Shown here: positions 26,965 through 35,047 of the stretch, one piece after another | Layout: each line of letters begins with the position of its first letter | Numbering within the stretch: the first letter of the stretch is position 1 | Origin: Lunatimonas lonarensis | GTDB taxonomy: Bacteria; Bacteroidota; Bacteroidia; Cytophagales; Cyclobacteriaceae | NCBI RefSeq assembly: GCF_000390185.1 | Contig: NZ_AQHR01000073.1 | Location: 60,573-124,572, forward strand | DNA length: 64,000 nucleotides | Reading direction: 5' to 3' | Notes under the pieces: generated by a model | What the model was told of the DNA's origin: nothing | What the model saw: only the letters and a program-made list of their open reading frames with translations | The model's database searches: none | Position numbers and translations under genes: made by a program

Positions 26965-27423
26965 TCAATCAAGTTTTACGATTCTTGCCTGCTTTAAGAT
27001 AAAATTGAGTTCATTGACGTCTGAATCGTTCAGCTGCAAAACTCCTCTTACCGTTACGACCTGATCAGTCTTTAGCTTTCTTGTGTAACGTTCCTTCAAA
27101 TACACTACCGCTATACTCTCCGGACCAGACTGCCCGCAAAAGAAACATTCGGCCATGGGAAATTTGGAGAGAATCAGTACAGAGGATGGGGAAAGATCCA
27201 GCGGGATATAGAATCCCGTGAGTTCCACCTCCCGACCTTCCCATTGCCTAATTTCGTCGTTGAAAACCGGATACAGATAATAGAGTGCGTACTCCCTGTT
27301 GAGTTTCTCTACAAAACGTGTTTTTCCAAAAACGGCCCATAGGTTGGATTCATTGGAAGACTGCGCTGAAAGTGAAGAGCAGGACACCGAAATTATACAG
27401 AATAGAATGAATTTTAGGCGCAT
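26965..27423 (-). CDS. Small exported protein with a conserved Cys-x2-Cys motif (DUF3299-like)
   Basis: The ATG at 27423 starts a signal peptide (MRLKFILFCIISVSCSSLSAQ), giving 152 residues; the frame remains open upstream but the extension is not signal-like. Cleavage may be by signal peptidase I after LSA or as a lipoprotein at Cys15. The mature part resembles an OB-like small domain: REVELTGFYIPLD at 65-77, ECFFCGQSGPES at 92-103 with Cys93 and Cys96, and VVTVRGVLQLN. Similar short DUF3299-type proteins are found near metal-uptake genes, so a metal-linked periplasmic role is plausible. The strong palindrome over its promoter supports metal-type regulation. Function remains unproven. Confidence 0.8.
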   Translation of the reverse strand: MRLKFILFCIISVSCSSLSAQSSNESNLWAVFGKTRFVEKLNREYALYYLYPVFNDEIRQWEGREVELTGFYIPLDLSPSSVLILSKFPMAECFFCGQSGPESIAVVYLKERYTRKLKTDQVVTVRGVLQLNDSDVNELNFILKQARIVKLD

Positions 27424-27452
27424 ACAATCCGTTAATTTGCAAATACTTTTCA

Positions 27453-27482
27453 CAAAGATATAGCAAAAAACCATTTATGCAA
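27453..27482 (-). promoter_or_regulatory. Promoter candidate of the Cys-x2-Cys protein gene
   Basis: On the minus strand TTG (27480-27482), 19 bases, and a perfect TATCTTTG -7 element (27453-27460). The -33 TTG lies inside the palindrome at 27472-27498, so a bound repressor would cover it. The leader to the ATG at 27423 would be about 23 bases. Confidence 0.55.
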
Positions 27483-27498
27483 CTATGTTGCATAAATG
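27472..27498. promoter_or_regulatory. Perfect 12-bp inverted repeat, probable repressor operator (Fur/Zur-like geometry)
   Basis: CATTTATGCAAC (27472-27483), TAT, GTTGCATAAATG (27487-27498). The core TGCAAC-TAT-GTTGCA resembles the spacing of Fur-family sites (7-1-7 like). It overlaps the -33 element of the minus-strand promoter. The identity of the regulator is inference; no fur-family gene is in the window. Confidence 0.65.
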
Positions 27499-27685
27499 AA
27501 ATTGTGTTGAAATGGCTTGCATCAAAAACCACAGAATAGTTCGTCCGGTAAATTTTGGATAATTTAGCCAACGTAAATAGGCTGCCTCGGTCGACGAAGA
27601 ATCGATGTTGTTTCCAAAATCGTAACCGCCAAACAAAGGCCGTTATTGAAAGATGCTCTCCTTGCAATTGTAAGAAAACCAACCC

Positions 27686-29479
27686 ATGAAAATCAATTTT
27701 AGCCTCTCCAATAAAATACAGCTCCTAGCCACCTGCAAGAAACGATTGGTTCTGCTAAGCACGCTTCGGGTAGTGGTATTTTTAGGTCTGCTGGCAGTTG
27801 CATTGGTAGGCATCTCAGAGCTTCCCAGCCTCCTGTTCCTCCTTTTTCCCCTCAGTGCGGTTTTCATCATTCTAATCAAGCACCATAACCTGGAAAAAGA
27901 CAAGGAACAGTTTCTAAAAACGATCATTCTGCTCGAAGAAGAAGAAGAACTTCGCGCCGATCGTACGCTTAGCTCCTTCGATCCGGGCACGGAATTTTTG
28001 GAAAAAGACCATCCTTTTACTGCGGATTTAGATATTTTCGGACCCCACTCCCTTTACCAGCTTATCAACCATACCGTTTCCAAAGAAGGGAAAAATCTCC
28101 TAGCCACTTGGCTGAAAAGCAAAACCGATCCGGAAACTGCCAAGCGAAGGCACGGGGCCATGACAGAACTCAGCCAATACCCGGAATTTCTGCTAAAATT
28201 TGAAGGGCTGGGGAGAACGTTTCTTTCACGGGAAAAGTCAAAATCCGCGCTGTTCAATTGGCTAAAGAGTCCTAATCATTGGAACCAACTCTTTTGGGTG
28301 CCTGCCATAATCGGACCGGTAGGAGGCAGTTTACTACTAGTTCTCATTATCATGAAAATCCTTCCAGCAGCGTATTTGGGGCTATTTATTTTAGTAGGGG
28401 CTGGACTGTTGGGATTGGTCTTCAAGCCCTTGATGCATGCGATGAAAAACATGCCCAATGAAGGAGATCTTAAGACCTTCAAGTCCTGGGCCTATTTATT
28501 GGAAGAAAATAGTTTTGAACACCCTTACCTACAATCCCTTCAGGAACCTATCTCCAGCACCAGTTTTCATGCCTCCCAAGCTCTTGACTCGTTGGAGCAG
28601 CAGACCTTTCTGGTCCAAAACAGAGCCAACTTGATGTATCTGGTATTCAACATGCTGTTTTGGGTAGATTTCTGGGTACTGTTTCGACTGGAGACCTGGA
28701 AACGTATCTACGGAAACCAGGTTCAGCAGTGGGAATTTATCTTTCAGGAATGGGAAGCATTGATTTCACTTGCTGCACACAACGTAGCGGAGCGCCCCTC
28801 CACGGAGATCGAATGGACCCAAGAGGCAGCATGGCGGGTCAAAAATATCCGCCACCCCCTTATCTCTCCCAAAACCTGCGTCGGAAACGATTTTTCGTTG
28901 GGAAAGGACCAAAAGATTGTCCTTCTTACCGGATCCAACATGTCCGGAAAAACTACGTTCATGCGAACCCTGGGGATTAACCTGGTTATGGCTAACCTAG
29001 GGCTTAACCCACTGGCAGATTCATTTAGCTGCGGGCCTTTTCAACTATACACCAGCATGCGCAATGCGGACAATCTCGGTGAAAGCGTAAGCTCCTTTTA
29101 TGCCGAACTGAACCGTATCAAGGGACTTTTGAGCCGAATAAACAGCGATGCTCTGGTGTTTTTCCTATTGGACGAAATCCTTAAAGGTACCAATACCGCC
29201 GACAGAATAACCGGGAGCAAGGCACTCATCGCCCAACTTATAAACTCCACTTCAAAGGGGATCATATCTACCCACGACATGGAGCTAACCAAACTGGAAG
29301 GAGAACTTCCCGGCCTTGAAAACCGCAGTTTTCACCACGAAATAAAAGCCGATGAGATCCATTTCGACTACAAAATCAAACCAGGAAGCTGCCCCAATTT
29401 CAACGCCCAAAAACTGATGGAACTCATGGGTATCGTCGTCTCGCCCATCAAAACGATGCCAAAACAGGAGAGCTTATGA
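27686..29479 (+). CDS. Membrane-anchored MutS-like ATPase
   Basis: A 597-residue protein with two hydrophobic helices near the N-terminus (about residues 28-70), a further hydrophobic pair around 205-250, and a C-terminal MutS ATPase domain. Walker A is TGSNMSGKTT (415-424) and Walker B is FLLDEILKGTN with Asp496 and Glu497; ISTHDMELTKLE is the switch motif. The mismatch-recognition domain of MutS is absent. Such membrane-bound MutS-type proteins are common in Bacteroidota and their function is unknown; repair of mismatches is unlikely for lack of the sensing domain. It is divergent from the Cys-x2-Cys protein gene and precedes purK by 52 bp. Confidence 0.88.
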   Translation: MKINFSLSNKIQLLATCKKRLVLLSTLRVVVFLGLLAVALVGISELPSLLFLLFPLSAVFIILIKHHNLEKDKEQFLKTIILLEEEEELRADRTLSSFDPGTEFLEKDHPFTADLDIFGPHSLYQLINHTVSKEGKNLLATWLKSKTDPETAKRRHGAMTELSQYPEFLLKFEGLGRTFLSREKSKSALFNWLKSPNHWNQLFWVPAIIGPVGGSLLLVLIIMKILPAAYLGLFILVGAGLLGLVFKPLMHAMKNMPNEGDLKTFKSWAYLLEENSFEHPYLQSLQEPISSTSFHASQALDSLEQQTFLVQNRANLMYLVFNMLFWVDFWVLFRLETWKRIYGNQVQQWEFIFQEWEALISLAAHNVAERPSTEIEWTQEAAWRVKNIRHPLISPKTCVGNDFSLGKDQKIVLLTGSNMSGKTTFMRTLGINLVMANLGLNPLADSFSCGPFQLYTSMRNADNLGESVSSFYAELNRIKGLLSRINSDALVFFLLDEILKGTNTADRITGSKALIAQLINSTSKGIISTHDMELTKLEGELPGLENRSFHHEIKADEIHFDYKIKPGSCPNFNAQKLMELMGIVVSPIKTMPKQESL

Positions 29480-29531
29480 GCGGTTTCAGTGGTCTTTTGG
29501 GTTAATATCCGTAATTTCGGGCTTTCCTACG

Positions 29532-30686
29532 ATGAACAACGCGATGGCACAACAAAACTACCAACAGAAAACCCTGGGAATACTGGGTGGTGGACAACTT
29601 GGGCGAATGGTCATTCAATCGGCCATCAACTATAACCTGAGCATCCATATACTGGATCCGGATGAAAATGCGCCCTGCAGGCGTATTTGCCAAAAGTTTA
29701 CACAGGGAAATCTCAAGGATTTTGATACGGTATATAACTTTGGTAGAGAGGTTGACATAATCACCATTGAAATCGAGCACGTCAACACGCAAGCCCTAAA
29801 AAAGCTGGAAGCCGAAGGAAAAAAGGTCTTTCCACAGCCACATATCATAGAACTCATCCAGGACAAACGAAGCCAAAAACAATTTTATAGAGAAAACGGC
29901 CTTCCTACCTCGGAATTCGTCCTGGTGGAGGGAAAGGGAGACATCGCCCAGCACCTGGATTTTTTGCCGGCAGTAAATAAACTGGGCAAAGAAGGATACG
30001 ATGGACGCGGCGTACAATTGATCCCCTCGGCAGAAGATATCGACAAGGCCTTCGATGCGCCGGGATTATTGGAAAAGTTCGTAGACTTTGAAAAAGAATT
30101 GGCCGTCATCGTGGCAAGAACCGAGAATGGTTCCCTATGCGCATTTCCTTCGGTTGAATGTGCGTTCCATCCCGAGCACAATCTGGTGGAGTTCTTGTTT
30201 TCACCTGCTGACGTTCCGGATGCAATCGCCCATAGGGCAGAAAAGCTGGCAATTGAGGTTATTGAAAAACTGGGGATGGTTGGCCTACTGGCGGTGGAGC
30301 TGTTTGTAACCAAAACAGGTGAGGTTTTGATCAATGAAATTGCCCCCAGACCGCATAACAGTGGGCATCATACCATCGAGGCAAACTTCACCTCCCAGTT
30401 TGAGCAACACCTTCGCTCTATCCTGGGCATGCCATTGGGAGATACGGGTATCCGCAGTGGCGCCGCGATGGTAAACCTTCTTGGAGAGGCTGGATATTCA
30501 GGGGATGCTTATGTAGAAGGGATGGACGATGCACTAGCCGAAAAGGGAGTATACATCCATCTTTACGGAAAGAAAATCACCAAGCCATTCAGAAAAATGG
30601 GCCATGTTACCATTTTGGAAAATGACCTGGGTCAATTGAAAGAAAAAGCACTTAGATTAAAGGATACCATCAAAATAAAAGCATGA
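29532..30686 (+). CDS. purK: 5-(carboxyamino)imidazole ribonucleotide synthase
   Basis: A 384-residue PurK of the ATP-grasp superfamily. It converts AIR, ATP and bicarbonate to N5-CAIR in purine synthesis. Signatures are the N-terminal LGILGGGQLGRMVIQSA, the ATP-grasp lid region GKEGYDGRGVQLI, and the C-terminal NEIAPRPHNSGHHTIEA, which is diagnostic for PurK. Start at Met1 (29532) or at Met5 (29544, MAQQNYQQ) cannot be separated. The stop is one base before the purE start, so the two enzymes of the PurK-PurE relay are co-translated. Confidence 0.97.
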   Translation: MNNAMAQQNYQQKTLGILGGGQLGRMVIQSAINYNLSIHILDPDENAPCRRICQKFTQGNLKDFDTVYNFGREVDIITIEIEHVNTQALKKLEAEGKKVFPQPHIIELIQDKRSQKQFYRENGLPTSEFVLVEGKGDIAQHLDFLPAVNKLGKEGYDGRGVQLIPSAEDIDKAFDAPGLLEKFVDFEKELAVIVARTENGSLCAFPSVECAFHPEHNLVEFLFSPADVPDAIAHRAEKLAIEVIEKLGMVGLLAVELFVTKTGEVLINEIAPRPHNSGHHTIEANFTSQFEQHLRSILGMPLGDTGIRSGAAMVNLLGEAGYSGDAYVEGMDDALAEKGVYIHLYGKKITKPFRKMGHVTILENDLGQLKEKALRLKDTIKIKA

Positions 30687-30687
30687 T

Positions 30688-31203
30688 ATGAGCGCACAGG
30701 TAGGAATCATCATGGGAAGCCAATCGGATCTTCCGATCATGGCAGAAGCGGCCAAGGTTTTGGAAGAACTTGGTGTCAGCTACGAGCTGACCATCGTATC
30801 TGCACATAGAACACCCGCACGCATGGTCGAATATGCGGAAAGTGCAAAACAACGGGGCCTCCGGTGTATAATAGCAGGTGCTGGTGGGGCAGCGCACCTC
30901 CCGGGTATGGTCGCCTCTCTTACCACCCTTCCGGTAATCGGGGTTCCGGTAAAATCCTCCAATTCGATCGATGGGTGGGACAGTATCCTCTCCATTCTCC
31001 AAATGCCTGCGGGAATTCCGGTAGCCACGGTTGCCCTTAACGGCGGCAGAAATGCCGGAATTTTAGCTGCATCAATCGTAGGTGCTTTCGATGAGCAAGT
31101 AGCTGAAAACCTGGCTTCCTTCAAGCAAGACTTAAAATCCAAGGTGGAAGACAGTGCCGAAGAGCTCGAGAAAAAAGGCTGGAAAGCGGTACTATCCCTG
31201 TAG
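30688..31203 (+). CDS. purE: N5-carboxyaminoimidazole ribonucleotide mutase
   Basis: A 171-residue class I PurE. It moves the carboxyl group of N5-CAIR to C4 to give CAIR. The N-terminal IIMGSQSDLPIM phosphate loop, VSAHRTPARM with the catalytic His, and IIAGAGGAAHLPGMVASLTTLPVIGVPV are all intact. The presence of PurK directly upstream confirms the class I bacterial route rather than AIR carboxylase. A bidirectional terminator follows at 31241-31273. Confidence 0.97.
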   Translation: MSAQVGIIMGSQSDLPIMAEAAKVLEELGVSYELTIVSAHRTPARMVEYAESAKQRGLRCIIAGAGGAAHLPGMVASLTTLPVIGVPVKSSNSIDGWDSILSILQMPAGIPVATVALNGGRNAGILAASIVGAFDEQVAENLASFKQDLKSKVEDSAEELEKKGWKAVLSL

Positions 31204-31240
31204 CAAGCTTGGGGCATGGAAAAACCCCTCCAACAAAAGA

Positions 31241-31273
31241 CTCCCCCGAAACGCCAAAAGACCAACGGGGGAG
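31241..31273. terminator. Bidirectional terminator between purE and the DUF3127 gene
   Basis: CTCCCCCG (31241-31248) and CGGGGGAG (31266-31273) form a perfect 8-bp GC-rich stem with a 17-base loop. It is followed on the plus strand by a T-rich run (CTGATTATTTTTTG) and on the minus strand by TCTTTTG, so it can serve both converging genes. Confidence 0.75.
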
Positions 31274-31298
31274 CTGATTATTTTTTGAAAAATCAAAC

Positions 31299-31646
31299 TC
31301 AGAACGGCAGTATATCGTCGCCACTCTCATCGTTGAACGTCGTGACGTCCGGTTCAGAAACGACCGAACCTTTAGTGGGACTTCCGCCTTTGTTCACCTT
31401 CCACACCTTCACGTCCGTGTACCATTTTCCATTGTATTCCCGGCTCTCCAGTTCGATCCCGACGCTTACCTCTTCGCCGACCTTTAGATCAAACTGGTCA
31501 ATTTTATCACCCCAAACCGTCACACAAACCTTTTTGGGATAGTTTCCTCCGGTTTCAATGACATAATCTCTCTTTCTCCATGTCCCGTTCCGTCCGTTAC
31601 CAGACTGTTCTACCAATGCCTGTATCACTTTTCCACTTATTTCCAT
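31299..31646 (-). CDS. DUF3127 OB-fold-like protein with an SSB-type C-terminal tip
   Basis: The ATG at 31646 begins the conserved family start MEISGKVIQ; an open extension to 31706 is ignored. It has 115 residues. Signatures are NGTWRKRDYVIETGGNYPKKV, WGDKIDQFDLKVGEEVSVGIELESREYNGKWYTDVKVWKV, compatible with a single OB-like beta barrel. The disordered end ends in D110-D-I-L-P-F115, very like the DDDIPF tip by which single-stranded DNA-binding proteins recruit repair proteins. Family function is unknown; DNA binding is inferred from this tip and the OB-like pattern. Confidence 0.88.
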   Translation of the reverse strand: MEISGKVIQALVEQSGNGRNGTWRKRDYVIETGGNYPKKVCVTVWGDKIDQFDLKVGEEVSVGIELESREYNGKWYTDVKVWKVNKGGSPTKGSVVSEPDVTTFNDESGDDILPF

Positions 31647-31736
31647 GGTCGTATATTTTTGATGAAGGAACGAAGGTAACCAAATCAAACCAAAAATTAA
31701 ATCCAAATGAAATGCGATAATAGTTAGCTTTACAAA

Positions 31737-32315
31737 ATGGAAATTTCGAAGCGTGAAAAGAGAATTTTTTTAATCCGTCAACTACTGAAAGGTTTCTTGT
31801 TTTTGGCGGTATTGGTTTCTTTATTTCTGGTTTTCGAAAAAATGTTTCCCGCAGACGAGCGGGAAGCTTTATTCGGAACGATTTACGACAATATTGGCCT
31901 AGTGATTACCATATTCGTGCTGTCGGAAATATTCTTTGGGATTATTCCCCCTGAGGTATTCATGCTATGGGCTCTCCGAACGGGTCATTTAGGGGGCTTT
32001 CTCTCAGGAATCGGCATGCTTGCAGCTATTTCCTACCTGGCGGGTGCCTTTAATTACAATGTGGGCCGGAGCATACGAAATACCGCCTTTTTTACCAAGA
32101 TCCGCCGAATGTGGCTGAAAAAATCATTGATTCTATTCGAGCGGTTCGGCGGATACCTGATCGTGGTAGCTTCGGTCACGCCCCTTCCGTTCGCAGGTAT
32201 TGCCCTTCTAAGTGGGGCGGGCAACGTAAAAGCAAAGACCTACTACCTGAACAGCATTTGGCGGATAGTTCGGTACTTTGTTTATGCGTTTGTCCTTTAT
32301 GAGACCAGTCTATGA
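31737..32315 (+). CDS. VTT/SNARE-associated (DedA/YqaA-like) membrane protein
   Basis: A 192-residue membrane protein with four to five hydrophobic helices. The central phrase LSEIFFGIIPPEVFMLWALRTGHLGGFLSGIGMLAAISYLAGAFNYNVGR and later VASVTPLPFAGIALLSGAGNVKAKTYYLNSIWRIVRYFVYAFVLY match the VTT domain, with its re-entrant Pro and Gly motifs. DedA-type members are linked to lipid flipping (undecaprenyl phosphate or phospholipids). It lies divergently from the DUF3127 gene and has no operon partner. Confidence 0.82.
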   Translation: MEISKREKRIFLIRQLLKGFLFLAVLVSLFLVFEKMFPADEREALFGTIYDNIGLVITIFVLSEIFFGIIPPEVFMLWALRTGHLGGFLSGIGMLAAISYLAGAFNYNVGRSIRNTAFFTKIRRMWLKKSLILFERFGGYLIVVASVTPLPFAGIALLSGAGNVKAKTYYLNSIWRIVRYFVYAFVLYETSL

Positions 32316-32325
32316 ACTGAACAGA

Positions 32326-33921
32326 TCATTTTGCCAGGTTCTCCAATATAAGATAGGGAACCCCATTTTTGGCCCAACGGTCAAAATAGTCCGAAAAGTC
32401 AGTCCCAAAAACCATGGATCCCAAAATGATGTCCAAATCCCCATCACCGTCCACGTCGCCCACATCCATGGCTATCCACCTACCTTGGGCCGGGTCTGTA
32501 AATGTACTGGCACTATAATTACCCTGTCCTTTGTTTTCCAAGTATACAAAGCTCTCCTCCGGTTGGTTCTTGTAGTCAGGAAAAAACGACATTGCGGCTA
32601 TATCCAAATCCCCATCACCGTCAAAGTCGGCAGCAACGGCTTTGTAAGCTCCGTTTAACGGATAAAAAAAGGCTTCTGAAAAGTGATTGGTACCATCGTT
32701 TTCAAAAATCCGTATTCCATGGTACCCCTTTAGGATCGGATCGTAGTCCGCATTGTCTCCAGCGGTATAAAGGATATCCAAATAGCCATCGGCGTTCATG
32801 TCAACCAACTCAAAATAGCTTGATCCATAACTTGGCGGAAAAGAGAGAATCCTTTCTTCCACAAAATTCCCGTTGCCTTGATTATGGTAAATAAATATCC
32901 CCTCATCACCTTGGCCAAACAAGGCAACAATATCCTTTCTGCCATTTCCTGTAAGATCCACCATATAAGCCTTCGTTGCACCAGGCTGAGCTCTGAGTAC
33001 TTGCTTCCGATAAATGCCGCCCTGATCCTTTTTCCACAAGGAAAGGGATCCTGTGTGCTTCCCATATTCACAGATCACGAGTTCGAGCTGTCCATCACCA
33101 TCCAAATCACCCACGTCAAAGTGCACAGGTCGCTGAAGATCCTGTACCAAGATCTTTGCATCCCCACCTCGAACCTGTGGCAGGGTCATCAGGTAGCCGA
33201 TATTCATATCGGTAGGGTTAAAAGTGCCCATAACCAATGCCAAGCTCAGGGTTCCCTGCTCGTAAATCCATGAGACCCCCTCCCGGGCAGGAGCATTGCG
33301 GCTGATTGAAAAGTTCTTGTCCATCACCGATAAACTGGACCTCCCTACGTCACTTACATACACTTTGTTGGGAGCTGCAATCTTTACAAGGGAGGTCATT
33401 GGGCTGTTGGCTCGATAGGGGGGTTGTCTCACCTTAAACTGGCGCAATCCAACGGAAATTTCCCTCTTTGGTGGCCGGGGCAGTGCCTCAGGGGCCTCCC
33501 CGAGATAGTAGCTCCTTATCTTATTGTAAAGCAGTGTGTCCAGCGTAGGCCGTAAGGGAAAAAGATTGGCGCGCTCCACAAACTGACCAGCTCTTCCCCC
33601 TTCAATGATACCCGCTCGGGTGTCTGCTGTCTCGTAGATACCATAGTAATGCCCCATACGATTGAGGATATAGGCTTCCCAGGTTTTCCGATCGAGTAAG
33701 TCAGGCTGGGGTAAGGAATGGCATCCCCCGCAATAACGCTTCGCAAGATCCGCCCCCGAAAGTTCGGACTGCTCCGTGACTGCAGGAATTTCAGGAGTTG
33801 CAGCAGGTTGTTGGGGATCGGAGAGGGATTGGTTTTCTGTTTTTCCACATGAACCTAGTCCGGCAAAAAATAGAAATCCCAAACTCAGTTTAAGCAGTAT
33901 CTTCCGTAGGTAACGGTTCAT
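32326..33921 (-). CDS. FG-GAP/VCBS repeat lipoprotein with a single c-type haem motif
   Basis: A 531-residue lipoprotein (lipobox GLGSC, Cys25). After a Pro/Ala-rich linker comes a short cytochrome c-like segment with CGGCH (Cys64, Cys67, His68) and RMGHYYG, whose Met may be the distal ligand. The rest is a beta-propeller of FG-GAP/VCBS repeats with calcium-binding loops DLDGDGQLEL, DMNADGYLDI, DFDGDGDLDI and DVDGDGDLDI. A haem-plus-propeller protein suggests an electron-transfer or extracellular oxidation role, but no partner is adjacent and the function is unknown. It converges on the VTT gene with 10 bp between stops. Confidence 0.85.
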   Translation of the reverse strand: MNRYLRKILLKLSLGFLFFAGLGSCGKTENQSLSDPQQPAATPEIPAVTEQSELSGADLAKRYCGGCHSLPQPDLLDRKTWEAYILNRMGHYYGIYETADTRAGIIEGGRAGQFVERANLFPLRPTLDTLLYNKIRSYYLGEAPEALPRPPKREISVGLRQFKVRQPPYRANSPMTSLVKIAAPNKVYVSDVGRSSLSVMDKNFSISRNAPAREGVSWIYEQGTLSLALVMGTFNPTDMNIGYLMTLPQVRGGDAKILVQDLQRPVHFDVGDLDGDGQLELVICEYGKHTGSLSLWKKDQGGIYRKQVLRAQPGATKAYMVDLTGNGRKDIVALFGQGDEGIFIYHNQGNGNFVEERILSFPPSYGSSYFELVDMNADGYLDILYTAGDNADYDPILKGYHGIRIFENDGTNHFSEAFFYPLNGAYKAVAADFDGDGDLDIAAMSFFPDYKNQPEESFVYLENKGQGNYSASTFTDPAQGRWIAMDVGDVDGDGDLDIILGSMVFGTDFSDYFDRWAKNGVPYLILENLAK

Positions 33922-34085
33922 GGAGTGATATTAGATTTTTACACTTAGCTAGCTGAATCCCCAAAATACGGATTCCTCTTCTTGCCCTAGGTGGATGCCT
34001 GGATCGGATTGATCGATTCACAGGGTAACGCTACAATAATACGGCTGATTTGGCAATGGTACTACTAACGCAAGGCATAAATCAC

Positions 34086-34523
34086 TTAAACGCCTATGTC
34101 CTCATTCCAAAGAAATGGTTTTTCCTTGATAAATGTTTCCATCAATGCAATACTGGGCCCATGCTGAAGCACCTCTACCTCCACCCCTTGTTCTTTCAAA
34201 TAGTCTTCCGACCCTAAAAAGGTAATGTTCTCTCCAATGACAACTTTTGGAATCTTGTACAATAAAATCGCTCCCGTACACATGGGACAGGGAGAAAGGG
34301 TCGTGTACAGAACGCATTCACGATATACAGATGCGGGCAGCCGACCGGCATTCTCGAGCGCATCCATTTCCCCGTGCAACACGGAACTGCCCTGTTGGAC
34401 ACGCCTGTTATGCCCTCTTCCGATGACCTTTCCCCGATATACCAACACGGAACCTATGGGAATTCCGCCTTCTTGGTAGCCCTTTTGCGCTTCACTAAAT
34501 GCCTCTAGATAAAATGGATCCAT
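34086..34523 (-). CDS. Cytosine deaminase, yeast Fcy1 type
   Basis: A 145-residue zinc deaminase of the CDA fold. Zinc ligands are His50, Cys79 and Cys82, and the proton shuttle is Glu52 (HGEMDALENAGR and SPCPMCTGAILLY). Relative to yeast cytosine deaminase the offset is a constant 12 residues for Asn39, His50, Glu52, Cys79 and Cys82. The C-terminal WNEDIGV corresponds to its WFEDIGE, whose Asp contacts the base. This favours free cytosine over tRNA adenosine or guanine as substrate, producing uracil and ammonia in pyrimidine salvage. No codB-like permease is adjacent. Confidence 0.85.
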   Translation of the reverse strand: MDPFYLEAFSEAQKGYQEGGIPIGSVLVYRGKVIGRGHNRRVQQGSSVLHGEMDALENAGRLPASVYRECVLYTTLSPCPMCTGAILLYKIPKVVIGENITFLGSEDYLKEQGVEVEVLQHGPSIALMETFIKEKPFLWNEDIGV

Positions 34524-34597
34524 TTTTACTTACCTTGAATTTTGAAAGGTATAACCGGGCAATACCATGCATGCTGTATAACCTACCTCGACCGAAA

Positions 34598-35023
34598 CTA
34601 CTTGGGCAACTTGCACAACTGAAGCCAAAACTCCTCAATCTGTAGGATGGCCTTCATAAAGTCCTCCATAGAAATTGGCTTTGTCACGTAGCTGTTGGTA
34701 TAGTTACTATAGGCGGTCTTGATGTCTTTAGGGTTGGAGGAGGTGGTGAGCATGATCACAGGGATGGCACGAAGCACATCATCCTGCTTTATCTCCTGGA
34801 GCACCTCGTGCCCGTTGAGGATAGGCAGGTTGATATCCAATAATATAAGATCCGGCCTCTCTACTTCGGTATAATCTCCTCGCTTATAAAGAAAGTCCAG
34901 TGCCTCCTTTCCGTTTTTTACCACGCTTACATCGGTCAGAATTTTGCTTTCCTCAAACGCCTCCAGTGTAAGAATGATATCACCCTCGTTGTCTTCTACC
35001 AATAAGATGTGCGCTTTCTTCAT
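34598..35023 (-). CDS. Single-domain response regulator (Rcp1/CheY-like)
   Basis: A 141-residue receiver domain without output domain. Acidic pocket Glu10 and Asp11 (LLVEDNEGD), phosphoacceptor Asp63 (LILLDINLP), Thr93 (MLTTSS) and Lys115 (YVTKPIS) are all present. The first loop EDNEGD and the insertion GDYTEVERPD are typical of Rcp1-type regulators that work with phytochrome-like kinases. It starts 24 bases after the stop of the multi-PAS histidine kinase gene and is surely its partner. Output must be by protein-protein contact or phosphotransfer. Confidence 0.93.
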   Translation of the reverse strand: MKKAHILLVEDNEGDIILTLEAFEESKILTDVSVVKNGKEALDFLYKRGDYTEVERPDLILLDINLPILNGHEVLQEIKQDDVLRAIPVIMLTTSSNPKDIKTAYSNYTNSYVTKPISMEDFMKAILQIEEFWLQLCKLPK

Positions 35024-35047
35024 GTTACTTATATTGAATTTTGACGG

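Noticed and set aside
33955..33975. Hairpin GAATCC-9 bases-GGATTC upstream of the FG-GAP gene
   Set aside because: Only six base pairs with a nine-base loop and no T-tract; not distinguishable from chance.
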